NCBI GenBank assembly: GCA_037974965.1
Contig: JBBPFI010000006.1
Location: forward strand, 1,240,001 to 1,304,000
DNA: 64,000 bases
Reading direction: 5' to 3'
Source of the DNA: Dacryopinax spathularia
Lineage: Eukaryota > Basidiomycota > Dacrymycetes > Dacrymycetales > Dacrymycetaceae
Position 1 is the stretch's first letter; the number at the start of each line of letters is the position of its first letter. Shown here piece by piece: positions 1 to 9,914 of this stretch. The notes below the pieces were generated by a model, which was given only the letters and a program-made list of their open reading frames with translations, searched no databases and was not told where the DNA came from. The position numbers and the translations under genes were made by a program.

Positions 1-1621
1 AGTCGCAAGTCCAGCATGAACTGCAGTTCGGATCTGTTCCGACAAGCGGCCGATCAGGCTCTGCAGGGAACCCAGAGCCTGCGAGAGATCCTCAGCGGCC
101 ATAGAGACATCAGCAGGTGGAGCTTGAGATCTTTCCTGAAGCTGTGAAGCTGTGACCCACAGGCTCCGGGACGGCAGTTGGGATGTCTGCACTCGATCTT
201 GACCAACGGATCCACCTGCCGTAGGAGCTGCATGTACAGGAGCCTGCGTAGTAGTGCTCCGGGAATAAACCTGAGTTGGTTGAGCATGGAGAGCGGATCC
301 AGCAGGGACAGGAGCCGGGGCAGGATCGGGGTGCGCAGGGGTTGGCGTTGGATCGGGATGAGCGTGAGCAAGGGCAGGATCTGCATGAGCTTGAGCAGGG
401 GCAGGAACGGGATACGTATGAGCTGGGGAGTTCGGGGGAGCACGAGGGGGAGCACGAGGGGGAGCACGAGGGGGAGCACGAGGGAGACCACGAGGGAGAG
501 CACGAGGAGCAGGGCTCGGCGGAGTGAGATCGAAAAGACCTTGACGGATATACTCCGCGAGCTCCTCCTCTGGGAAGGGAGTCCAATCAACGGGATCCAT
601 CTCTTCCTCCCACTGGTTCGGAGACTCAGGTGCTTGAGCTTGCGTAGATACATGAGAGTGGTCAGACCGAGGCGACTAAGATCATTTGTCAGCTCTCCGA
701 GAACTTGTTGAATTCCATGCTCTTACCTGCGTAGACTTAGGGCTCTGGTAGGGAGGCGGGTTCGTCTGCTTTGGAGTTAGCTCGAGATCCCGGATCAGAT
801 CAGAAGGGGAATGTATGCATACATAATAGCGTACAGAAGCACTTGGAAAGAAACGCACAGAGGGACGATCGTAGGGCTTGGCTCGGGTGGGGATCTATTC
901 GATGTAAGCGCCGATCCAATGAGCAATGCTCCTCCACGGTACTCACGACCTTAACAGGATCAACGGTCTTTAGGATAGATCGTCGTTCCGCATGGCTTGG
1001 TCCGCAATTGACAGTTCGGGACGGACCTGCATGACAATTGGGACCAGCTCGATCATCATAATCAGCATAATCAGCACGGGCGGTACGACCAGCACGGCTA
1101 GCAGGACAAGCACGGCTAGAAGGACCAGGCCCAGGATCAGGATGCTGATCAGAGAACTCTTTTGATTCGTTCTTCTTCTTCTGCAACCACGTCTTCTTGT
1201 ACACTGATCGAGGAATTAGGAGGATCGCCGAGAGTAGAAGGCAAATGCAGACGAACTGAAGAAATCGCAGCCCGGTGCTTTGTAGAGGGGGTTCCTCGAC
1301 TTGGTATCTTTATCCAGCGTGCCAACGCCCCAACGAGCATTGGCTCGCGTTGTCCAGGAGTTGATGGGTCGTTTGTCGATCGGCAGAACTTGGAGCGCCT
1401 CCTCAAGGCGTTCCGCCTCATTCCTATGATAGAGCCACTCGTTTCGTTCGTAACAGACTGATCATTTGATCAGCATATATGCGCCGATCCAAGATTGGAG
1501 CCAGGTACTTACCAAAGAACTGTTCACCTTGGTTCGGGCCCGGCTTGCGCTGCACGTACTTCCTGCTTCGTCTTCCGCACTCGCAGTTAGGGCGATCCTC
1601 AATACCGTCGTCGTGATCCAT
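1..1621 (-). CDS. GRF-type zinc-finger protein, 3' end off the window
   Basis: The start is the ATG at 1621. Exon 1 (1513-1621) encodes CECGRRSRKY, then GPNQGEQFF. A 55-nt intron (1458-1512) splices to an exon that begins with a Cys-Tyr and continues ERNEW. Together these give the Cys-x-Cys, GPNxGxxFF, Cys, Trp pattern of a GRF zinc finger (residues about 12-46), a nucleic-acid-binding fold known from TOP3A, NEIL3 and APE2. Downstream the model is less sure. There is a probable 53-nt intron near 1168-1220, a Lys-rich then Pro/Arg-rich stretch, and a last exon from about 675 to the left edge with an acidic patch (WEEEMDPVDW) and Pro-Arg-Ala-Pro repeats. No enzyme domain is visible in the part shown. 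The gene lies in the GATC-rich block. The function is unknown; nucleic-acid binding is inferred from the finger. Confidence 0.6.
434..505. repeat. 12-bp tandem repeat, six units
   Basis: Four exact copies of gggggagcacga are followed by two variant copies, in phase. The unit is a multiple of three. On the minus strand it adds Pro-Arg-Ala-Pro repeats to the C-terminal part of the GRF zinc-finger protein, so it is a coding minisatellite. Confidence 0.9.
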
Positions 1622-2296
1622 TGCTGAAGATCAAGAAAAGAGCTGATCGATTAGGCGTAGTTGGAAGGGTAAGGGAAAGTGAGGAAGGAAGGTCGATGAT
1701 GGATGGGGGAGTTGCTTGCGGACTTCTTGGTCGAGAGTTCAGGATTAGAGAGGGTTTTTATAAGTCGAACGGTCTGCTAGGATCGACAGGGGTGAGGCAA
1801 GTCATCAACAAGAAGAGCGGACTTGCGGCGAACTGAGTCGTTCTAAAGATTATGACAATGGAGGTTCAGCAAGTCATCTGCTGATCGGCGGAGGATCGGC
1901 GCTCCAGAAAAGGAGCGAATTAGGAGCAATGACTCACGCGGACTTGTTCAAGCAAGACGATCCGTCTCAAAAGGGAAATAGCACCTTACAGAACAAGCGA
2001 GTCACGATCAAAAGAGGAGGAGCATGCGATCAAAGAGGACATCGAAGTCATTGTGAGAAGTCTGTTGAAGTTCGCTTCCTATTCGGAACTCCGCGACGAA
2101 CCACTCAGGGGCACTGATCAAGATATCGATCCTGCCCAACAAGATAGCGGAGATAAGGAACCCCTGAGATCGGACATGCTAGATAGGGAATAGAATGTTT
2201 GCACCGCGTGAGATCGAATTCAAACGATCTAGTACTATCTACAAAGTTCATCACTGACTAGAGTCCGGGATTATCCCGAACGGCTGATCAGGCCGT
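1622..2296. other. Gene-free spacer inside the GATC-rich block
   Basis: No convincing gene is seen. Short open frames on the plus strand lack conserved motifs. GATC remains very frequent here although the stretch looks non-coding, which shows that the enrichment does not come from codon use. It probably holds the promoter of the GRF gene, which starts at 1621. Confidence 0.5.
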
Positions 2297-5286
2297 TCAA
2301 GTCGAAAGGAATGGGGAGAAAGAAGAAAGACCATTGGCGGGTCCATTTCCTTGCGGATCTCCTAGACCTAGCTCTTCCCAAGATAGAGGAGGAAGTGCGT
2401 TAGACATGGGATCACCTGAGAACGTCTGGGTCTGTGCAGAGCACTCATTGAGGTGCACAGGGAGCACGTTCCGGATTGGCAGAAGGGGCTCTCCAATGTA
2501 CATGGCACTAGGGCCTACATTACGATCAGTTGACGACAACTGATCCGACAATGTATGGGCCCCTTCAGCTCCGCGGAGATCTGAGTCATTGATCATCTCG
2601 TTATTCGCTAGTTTCATGGATTGAGTATTGTGGCGACAGCTACTTAGTTCAATGACTCACCCGGTCGGGATCGTTTGGATCTTTCCTGCCGGTTAACATC
2701 TGTGCTATGGGATCGGCGACGCTTGCCGTTCTGCCTCTGATCGGATGGGTCTCCCTCCCGGCAGGATTCCATCGAGGAGCTGGAGGACGGAGGCGAGGGA
2801 TGCTGATCCCGCTGTCGCTGGCGTAGGGATCTCTCTCGGAGCGACACACCTCCGGACGGTCTAGCTGGGGCAGGCAACGCCTTACGCCGTGCCAGCTCTT
2901 CGTTATATGACCATCTGGAGCCGTCGACCCGGATCACGAGCGGCGGGTCTTGCCCAACAGGATCACGTATCGCCGCTATTTCTTCATCTCAGCTTGAGAT
3001 CCCAGTAGCCAGACCAACACACCTTTCGGCCAGCGACGAACGCCTGCTCGCAGCCTCTTGACCTGGGTCGTATAGGAGATCCATATGGGGCGTAGATCGT
3101 CGGCAGCCGTTCGCTGGAGATCCACTGGCATCGCATGGGGAAAGGGGCTCGTATTCGGCCAGTTCACAAGGGTGCACTGATATTGGATCATACTGGCTTC
3201 GATATGCGGACCCCAGCGATTGTTTCTCGGTACTCTCGCCTTCGGATCGCACAGGAGCATAGCCTGATCTGTGAGCGATCTTTGATCAATACGGAACCAA
3301 CGAGGAGATGAACGGCTCGTACGGAGCAGTTCTCTTCCAGCTTCCTTGATATTGTCTTTCATGTCGCGCACGCCAACAATCTTTGTACCTTCATGCATCC
3401 GCGGGTCGACATGTTCATCGGGTGACGGATTTGTAGTGATCGCAGCATATTTATGTCTGAACAGAGTGAGACCGAGTAGAAAGATCCATGAGACGCTTAC
3501 GTGGTCCAATCCCGCATTCTAATCCGCTCGCCATCGAGGGTCAGGGAGTAGATCGACTCCCCCATCTGGACAGAGATCAGATCGGATCGGAAATGAGTCT
3601 GCGGAAACCCGTATTGCTCACCCCGCGCAGACTCTCGGATTCCCAGACCAAGACCATCTGTCCCCCGTCGAGCGGGTTCAAGCCCACGAGCTGGAACCGA
3701 CCTCCAATCTGCGTCTTGCTCTCCGCGTTCGTGAACTGACCACAGGAACTTAGTAGAGGCCATAGATGGGATCAGGAGAGACCTACGAGCCATTTGGCGG
3801 ACTGCACCATGCGATCAAAAAGAGCCTGCCGCTCTGCCGCCCGCAAATGATCGTCCTGAGGGAGGCTATGCTCAATATCCCACCGTTCCAGCTGTTGCTG
3901 GAGACCGGGATTGGACCGAGCTTCCTGAACGTACTGCCGGTGGGTGGAATCGGCGTTGTAGCTCTCTGAAGAGAGGTCAGCATAGATCGGTTTCGCAGAT
4001 CAAGGACATACCACCGGGCGCAAGCTGTGAACGAGCGCGCTTCTGAAAAAGGTTCCAGGCATTCGTCGTTCGCGCTAAGGAAGAAAATCCACCGATATCT
4101 TTCCACAGGCGATCCGGACCGAGACCGTACTGTTCACAGGTGACATCGACGATCGCCTGCACCAGGGCCTTTGCAACCCTTCGACCTAGCTTGGAGCTTT
4201 CTGGCAGTGATCCCTTCGCCCTGGGCCAGATCCGATGATAGTAGGAGGACATAAGGGCGAAGGCTCGCTCACGTCGATCCAGAGCATCGGGCTCATTGGA
4301 GGATCCAGAAATGCTTGCTCGTAACGCTTCATAGACTTGACGCTCGTCTGCGTCTGCGATCTCTTCTTCATCCTCCTCCTCAGATCCGTCTGCATCATCT
4401 CCATCCATGGCGTCAGGGCGGTCTTCTGAGCGAGGAGTTGACGGATCAGAAGGTCGTTCGGCGGGTGGATTATTGCCTGGGATATCGGTGAAAGATCCGG
4501 ATGATCCGTCGTTATCGAGCCCTGTGCTTTCAGATGGTCCGGAGGTGATGCCAGCTGTCGATCGGAACGCATAGTCGGCCGATTGCCCAGATCCTGCGGC
4601 GGCAAGCGAGGTCTCAGGAAGATCCTTTGGAGCAGCAAAGAATGTGTTGTAGATCTGGGGCTCGCCGATTGCCCAAGCCTGAGAGCCAGGATTCTGGGGT
4701 AGTGGTGTGAGCGCGAAAGGGATCGAAGGCTGATATACGTACTATCAAGCCGGTCGTACTCATCGGCAGATGATCGCTGGTATCGGAGGACCAGCTACTG
4801 TCTGCGGTTGTAAGCAGGTTGTCGAGGGCACTGATCGGCTCGTGGGGAGCAGGGAAGGTGGACCCGTCAGCCGCCGGCGAAGTATCTGAGAGAGAAATTA
4901 GGACGCTTCACAACTGCACAATCCAGGTTACCGAACAGTTCAGTCCAGGAACGGGATTGCTCAGCAGTTCCCGTAGAAGATCATTCATCACATGATCCCC
5001 TCCAAACAGATCAGCGATGGCTCCTGGGCGGTAGGCGGTGATCTGCTCGGAAGGCGGAGGACGAGGAACTGAAAGTGGATCGACGTGGAAGGAGTTAGAG
5101 GAGAGGTCGAAGTGGAAGGGGATCTTTGGTTGAGGAGATCCCGTCAAGCCTGTGTCTAATCAGTTCACGTCCTGGATCCAGCAAGTGAGATGGGACGGAC
5201 CGCTGAAGGGTACCACTGCAGTCGGATCAGGAGGGAGGTTCTCTTTCCTGCTCCTCAGGTCGGGGAGTGAGGTATATTGCGCCATG
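2297..5286 (-). CDS. Multi-exon orphan protein with a WNLF-type domain, in the GATC block
   Basis: The start is the ATG at 5286 (MAQYTSLPDL). Eight or more introns of about 46-60 nt with good ends keep one frame: a Pro-rich N-terminus, an acidic stretch (GSEEEDEEEIAD), a helical region, then TTNAWNLFQKRARSQ and a long region with LVNWPNTSPFPHAMP near 3140. A stop is possible at 2976. A 35-nt intron just before it would join the exons down to 2297 (RVDGSRWSYNEELARR, then Arg/Ser-rich, ending SFSPFLST). That last join is the weakest step. I do not recognise a named domain. The layout resembles multi-copy basidiomycete proteins that have NAWN-like and VNWP-like motifs, which is an impression from memory. 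It shares the WNLFQ core with the gene at 6921-7692. It is transcribed away from the small gene at 5586. Function unknown. Confidence 0.6.
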
Positions 5287-5349
5287 GAAGATCGAGCCGT
5301 CAGAGAAAAGAGACAGCGATAAGACAGTTCAGGTCGACCAAGAGCAGAA

Positions 5350-5586
5350 ATGGACGAGCTTAAGCACTGGTTCGAGGAGCACCGATTATACAGTGCGTCC
5401 GCGAGGCAGATCCATGATCGTCAGATCTATCCACAACGCGTCAAGGGGGTCACGTGCAGATCGACATCTCTCCAGCAAACGATCTCCTGGACACGGTTTT
5501 GGGCTGAGCAGTCCGATCTCTACGCGCCAGTAACATCTAAAGGATCCAAATTTCATTCACCTAGCGACGCACAACAAGATCTATAA
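5350..5586 (+). other. Small open frame upstream of the 5586 gene
   Basis: A 78-codon open frame begins MDELKHWFEEHRLYS and ends right at the ATG of the next gene. It could be an upstream ORF, an extra exon, or chance. It has no intron signal and no known motif. The GATC density here is very high, about 16 sites between 5401 and 6000. Confidence 0.25.
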
Positions 5587-6303
5587 TGGGGAATGGAAGG
5601 AAGAAAAGAGCTTCGAGAAAGGTGAAGTCGAGCGTGAGGAGAGTCACCTCGAACGACGCGAACGGGAGCCAGGATCCAGGTGAGCACATTGGGATATAGC
5701 ATGATCCTCTACTAACAGACTTCAAGGCGAGGTTCCAGCTCTAACGTCCTCTGATTCCTCTACGGCGACAGCAACCGATCAGATGGACTCTGTCCACCCC
5801 TCGGCAGGATCACGCGTCGATATCGTCAAAACGGAATCCGAGAGCCCTGTCAGCGATCCTTTGGGCGGCGGTCAGGATCGAGTTGAAGAGAGAGAGAATC
5901 CAGGTACTTCAGTGGTCGAGCTCGCGCTCCCAGGGATCGGGGAGGAGTTCCTTAGAGACGAGCTTGGTGTGCTGATCGATACGCTCCTAGAACGTGCACA
6001 GGTGAGTAGGCTTTGCGATGAAGTTGATCCAGTACTGATCCTTCCCAGACCGCGCTCGAGCGCGATGCTCAGCAATTTCACGAGTGGCAAAGAGCTCGAC
6101 TGAATGGGGCGATCGGGCAGGGAAGACCTGTCATGATCCTGGATCGCTTCTGGGCTTATGTAGACGTATGTTCTCCATGCGAACTTCGTCCCGTTCAGTG
6201 ATAGCTTATGCGTCTACAGTCACTGCGATCGGCTGGTCAGAACGAGGGCAGCGGAAATGGAATGCGGCTCACTGATATCCTGAATGAGGTCTTGGCTATG
6301 TAG
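5586..6303 (+). CDS. Small orphan protein with a basic N-terminus, in the GATC block
   Basis: The ATG at 5586 opens MGNGRKKRASRKVKSSVRR, a strongly basic stretch that could be a nuclear localisation signal. Introns follow at about 5680-5727, 6001-6048 and 6170-6223, all GT-AG with lengths of about 47-54 nt. The spliced protein is roughly 175 residues. It has a Ser/Thr/Asp-rich middle and a helical C-terminal half (PGIGEEFLRDELGVLIDTLL, then a Gln/Arg-rich helix and MILDRFWAYVD), ending at the stop 6301-6303. I recognise no family. It is divergent from the 2297-5286 gene, with 300 bp between the two starts, so the two may share a promoter. Confidence 0.5.
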
Positions 6304-6920
6304 CTCATGACCGAATTGCAGGATCGCTGTGCAGACGATCCGCCTCCCTTGAGGCCGGATCTGTGTATATTCCAGCCCAGTGCTTTCCACGACCCTAGAT
6401 CCTGCACGTTGATACGATGTAGGTACTGTGTTAGTATGATGAAGAATGGATCTGGAACAAGAAATCAGAGTGATCCGCACCCAATTCTGGAACGGCATGC
6501 TCAACAGAGGCTCGGTTGTGCAGAAGGCCGAAATCCCAGTTCTTCTAGAGCAAGCAGTCCGGATATCGGTGATCTCTTGCGAGCATTCTCTGCTCGTTCG
6601 ACCAGCATTGTGAACTGGAGCTGAGTGTGTGGCTGACGAAGAATGACCGGAGAGGGAGGTTCGAGGGCAGGGGGGAACGGCGAGGATCGCACGCTCATAA
6701 GTGCACCAGCGTGAGTTGCAGGTCCGCGAACACCGATCTTTTTTGAGATAAACATTCGAATGGCACATGGGTCTTCCGTGTATCACCGGTACGTTCATAG
6801 GTCCTGTGGTGACAGTGTAGAGACAGTGATACGATCCCGATCGGTTGGCTCCGAAGGAAGGGATCCGATAAATGGGAGTAATGGGTTCATTAGAAGTGCT
6901 ACGCGTTCTCACAGGATCAT
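6304..6920. other. Spacer between two block genes, no secure gene
   Basis: A long minus-strand open frame covers this stretch (6220-6912) but shows no motif, and all three minus frames are fairly open. It may contain further 3' exons of the gene at 6921-7692. I could not build a convincing splice path. Confidence 0.35.
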
Positions 6921-7692
6921 CTAACTGCTCGAGAGGCTACACGGACTATCAATGATTCTTTGGATAGATCGAACGGGTGTGTTCGTTGAAATGGCGGCTG
7001 CCCCTGGCCGCAAGTGGGGATCTGCCACTTGAGCACGAGCAATGATCAGATGAGCCTGAGCTGCACTCACTAAGGTCTATGTAGCGGTCCAAAACGGCGG
7101 TGAACCAATCCCAGGCTCGAAATCCCCCATCCTCCCCCTGAGCGATCAGTTCCTTTCGAAGGCGTTCAGGACCGAGAGCGGACAGCTGACGAAGGTAGTC
7201 ATGGCGGCACTGTCGAGCTCGATATCTTTTCGATCTGACTAGACGAAAGTTCAAGTTCATCTGAATGATCCCCGAGCATGAGAACATACCGTCCAGAGCG
7301 ATCGTCCTCTTGTACCATTGGGACTGAAATAGGTTCCACAACCTGACCGGAGGAGGAGCCGGGTCCAGCGGTTTGAAGAAATGATCCCAGACCTCCTCCA
7401 CGTCGACACAGTAATAGAAAGCCAGATAGTCCACGAACGCTTGAGATATGCGATAAACGATTGGGTGGGTGATCTCTTGCTCGACCGAGGGATAATGCCT
7501 GGGGATCCTCCGGATATGGTTCAGCAGTTTTCGTGCGAGTGCCAATCCTTCGCTCGGCTCAGGCGGGACGTGATGGTGCTTAGGATCGAGGATGGCGGGA
7601 AATTCGCTGAACCAGCGCATTACGAGTGGTCGCCATGGATCGACGGCCTCTCGAGGAGCAAGAGTATAGGCATGCCAGCGTGCTTGGTTCAT
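6921..7692 (-). CDS. Second WNLF-type orphan gene of the GATC block
   Basis: The ATG at 7692 opens MNQARWHAYTLAP. The protein continues through a helical region (HYPSVEQEITHPIVYRISQA) to RLWNLFQSQWYKRT. A 51-nt intron then leads to RYRARQCRHDYLRQLSALGP. The WNLFQ core followed by a basic, tyrosine-bearing helix and a Leu-rich segment parallels the product of 2297-5286 (NAWNLFQKRARSQ, then ESYNADSTHRQYV), so the two look like distant paralogues. The 3' end is uncertain. After DRYIDL a 43-nt intron gives a stop at 6921-6923, but more exons may lie downstream. An extra 5' exon above 7692 is also possible. Function unknown. Confidence 0.5.
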
Positions 7693-7930
7693 GGGGCATC
7701 TTAAGCTCTGCGTGGCGTTCAGACGGCGCAAGTTCTTGTAGGGGAGCGATCCATGTACGGAGACTGCACAAAGTACGATTCAAGTTGAGCTCGGGTCAAT
7801 GTCTAAACAGATCTGAAGGTTAGTTTAGATCGTGCTCAGGGTTCGGTACGTAATGATATGCTGGATTCGCCTTTGCCGATCGAACCGGTCGAGTCGGTGA
7901 TTAGACGGTGCATAGGAGCCCCGGATCAAT

Positions 7931-8054
7931 GGGGATCCCCAATTTAGACGATCTAAATGGATCGTGTTGGGGACGTGTTTAGACGACAACGGGGGAACCC
8001 CCTACTAGGCTATTCGGGACCCTATTGCAGATCCGGCCTGTTCGGTAGGGGGTT
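7931..8054. repeat. Cluster of palindromes at the right edge of the GATC block
   Basis: Three inverted repeats lie within 125 bp: the perfect 10-mer ggggatcccc at 7931-7940; atttaga and tctaaat around a 3-nt loop at 7942-7958; and aaccccctac at 7996-8005 matched by gtagggggtt at 8045-8054. They sit where GATC density falls about tenfold. Confidence 0.7.
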
Positions 8055-8060
8055 TCGGCT

Positions 8061-9914
8061 GCCTAGGGTGGCGGGGCGGGCGCTCGCATGGTTTTTGCTG
8101 CATCGCATTTCGTGCGCTGGCGCTTGAGTGCGGGAGAGGGTGATGTCATGTTATGTACAGCGTTGTCTTCCTGTCTTCGAGGCGAAGGCAGGAAGGGAGA
8201 AAGGATGAGGGTAGAAGGCAGAATCGGGGATTGGAGGATTTGGCTGGAGGGAGACCCGGGAGGGCGGGAAAGGTCATAGCTTATCATCTTCTTACACTTG
8301 GAGGAATCCCGTTGTTCAGAAGGAGTTACGAGAATGAGGGTGCATTGCGATCGTGCAGTAAGTATGGTTAGTCACGCAATGTCCATCAGTAAAGCAGTGT
8401 GCAATGTTATATTTTAGGACGTTCTTCTTTGGTAGATACCACATCTTGTGGATACGTTGCTGCTGCGCAATCAAGCCGTGTCGGAGCCCTGGCCTTCAAA
8501 CGGCGGAAAAGAGCGCTGACGCGGGGAGATGGGCGGTTATCGGCACCCGGTCGAGCGCCCAGAAACGGAAGTAGATACGGTAATCGGCCGGGACACTCGG
8601 CGCGGGCTCAATGAACCCCTAGTTGCTTCCGCTCAAGGACATGTGCTTCGAAATGATTTCGAAAAGGACAGGGACCATACGGCGCCTCTTTTTTCAAGCT
8701 CGCGCGCCTCGGCAGTTGGGGGTTGTATGTACAGTTTGAGTAGGTCGCTCATGATGATGGCGCGCACTGCATCGCGGAGCTTTGATCCTTCGCGTGCGGA
8801 CGGCCTATTGCTGTCGTTAAGGTCGATTTCTCTGTCTATTTCCATACGGAAGGATGACAGCAGCGGATGGACAGCGCTCGCCTGGGCGACGGTCTGCGGA
8901 AGGGAGGAGGATTGCTCGGGGGCTAGAGTTCAGTGCTCCTTACGGGCGCTCGCCAGCCGGGGATAGGCGCTGAGAGGGGTGCCAAGGGTTGCGAGCTGTC
9001 ACGTCCGCATCCAGGGACGGGAAACCGTTTTGGCCCCGTGCGTAAACCGGGGGTCTGCGAGGGTTGGGAGGTGTGGACTGTATAGTATGGCGCGAGCGCT
9101 CTTTGAAAGGAGAGACATGGCCCTGGGTTCGATTTGGACTCTTATTGGAGGTTGGGCGCTCATGCTACTTGTACTCCCGGATGGAACGGGCGCCCGACGG
9201 GGACAAGACGGTGACGGGGTCCTAGGGACGGGATATGGAGGGATGTGATGGGTGATGGGGTGATCGAGAGTAATTTGGAGTTGCTGTAGGTTGCAGTAGT
9301 ACGCGGTTGTACGTAGATGGAATAGCGATATTTGGATGCCAGAGCGGTATTCTTGCGGTACATTGCCAAGTTGGCGAGCGAGGCTGTGGGATGCGAATGA
9401 TGGAGGATATGTTGGAGAATGTAAGAATGGGATGGTTGGATTGGCTAGCGCGTTCTGCCGTGTTCGTTCCTAGGCGCCCGAGGAGAGGGACAGAAGAGGG
9501 AGAGAGGGAAAGGTGGAACAAGCGCGCTGCATCCCACCCCGGGGTCCCACCGACCGCATCCATCCCACGCACACCATATCCCAAATCTCACTTCCCCCTT
9601 CCATCTCGGCTTGAATTCACCCCTTCCCTCCCCCCTTCTGTCCCATCAACTGCTCTCGTTGTCCCGCGCTGTGCGGCTATTTCTATATAGCCATCCTCAC
9701 CTTACAGCCCGCACAGCTCCCCTTTCACCCCCCGCCCCACCTCCCCTGCATCCATCCCATCCCCCTTCCTCCCCCTCCTCCCCTCTAAACAAAACATAAA
9801 GGCGCCCGTCGCCCTCCTCCTCGGCAGGACTTGCCCTCGTCATTGTCTCCTCACCCCCACCTTCCCCGCTTGTCACCTCGGTCTGACCCCATTCTGGGCG
9901 CTTAAATCAGCGAG
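8061..9914. other. Long gene-free region upstream of the Zn2Cys6 factor
   Basis: This region is moderately GC-rich with no conserved coding signal. The longest open frame (8529-8966, plus) has no recognisable motif and no intron structure like its neighbours. The last 300 bp is strongly pyrimidine-rich on the plus strand, as in many fungal core promoters. The region probably is promoter and 5' leader of the regulator that starts at 9915. Confidence 0.5.
9682..9690 (+). promoter_or_regulatory. TATA-like element before the Zn2Cys6 gene
   Basis: The sequence tctatatag lies about 230 bp upstream of the ATG at 9915 and is followed by a long C/T-rich tract. It is a plausible core promoter, unproven. 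Confidence 0.35.

Noticed and set aside
3668-3680. A tRNA B-box-like string (gggttcaagccc)
   Set aside because: No A box at the right distance and no cloverleaf; it lies in an exon of the 2297-5286 gene.
6220-6912. 230-codon minus-strand open frame
   Set aside because: It overlaps the last exon of the 5586-6303 gene and has no recognisable pattern; the other two frames are almost as open.
1-8040. Reading the GATC-rich block as a transposon or retroelement
   Set aside because: No reverse transcriptase, integrase, transposase or long terminal repeats were seen in the part shown, so I do not call a mobile element.
8529-8966. 145-codon open frame on the plus strand
   Set aside because: No motif, no splice structure, and it lies in a promoter-like region.
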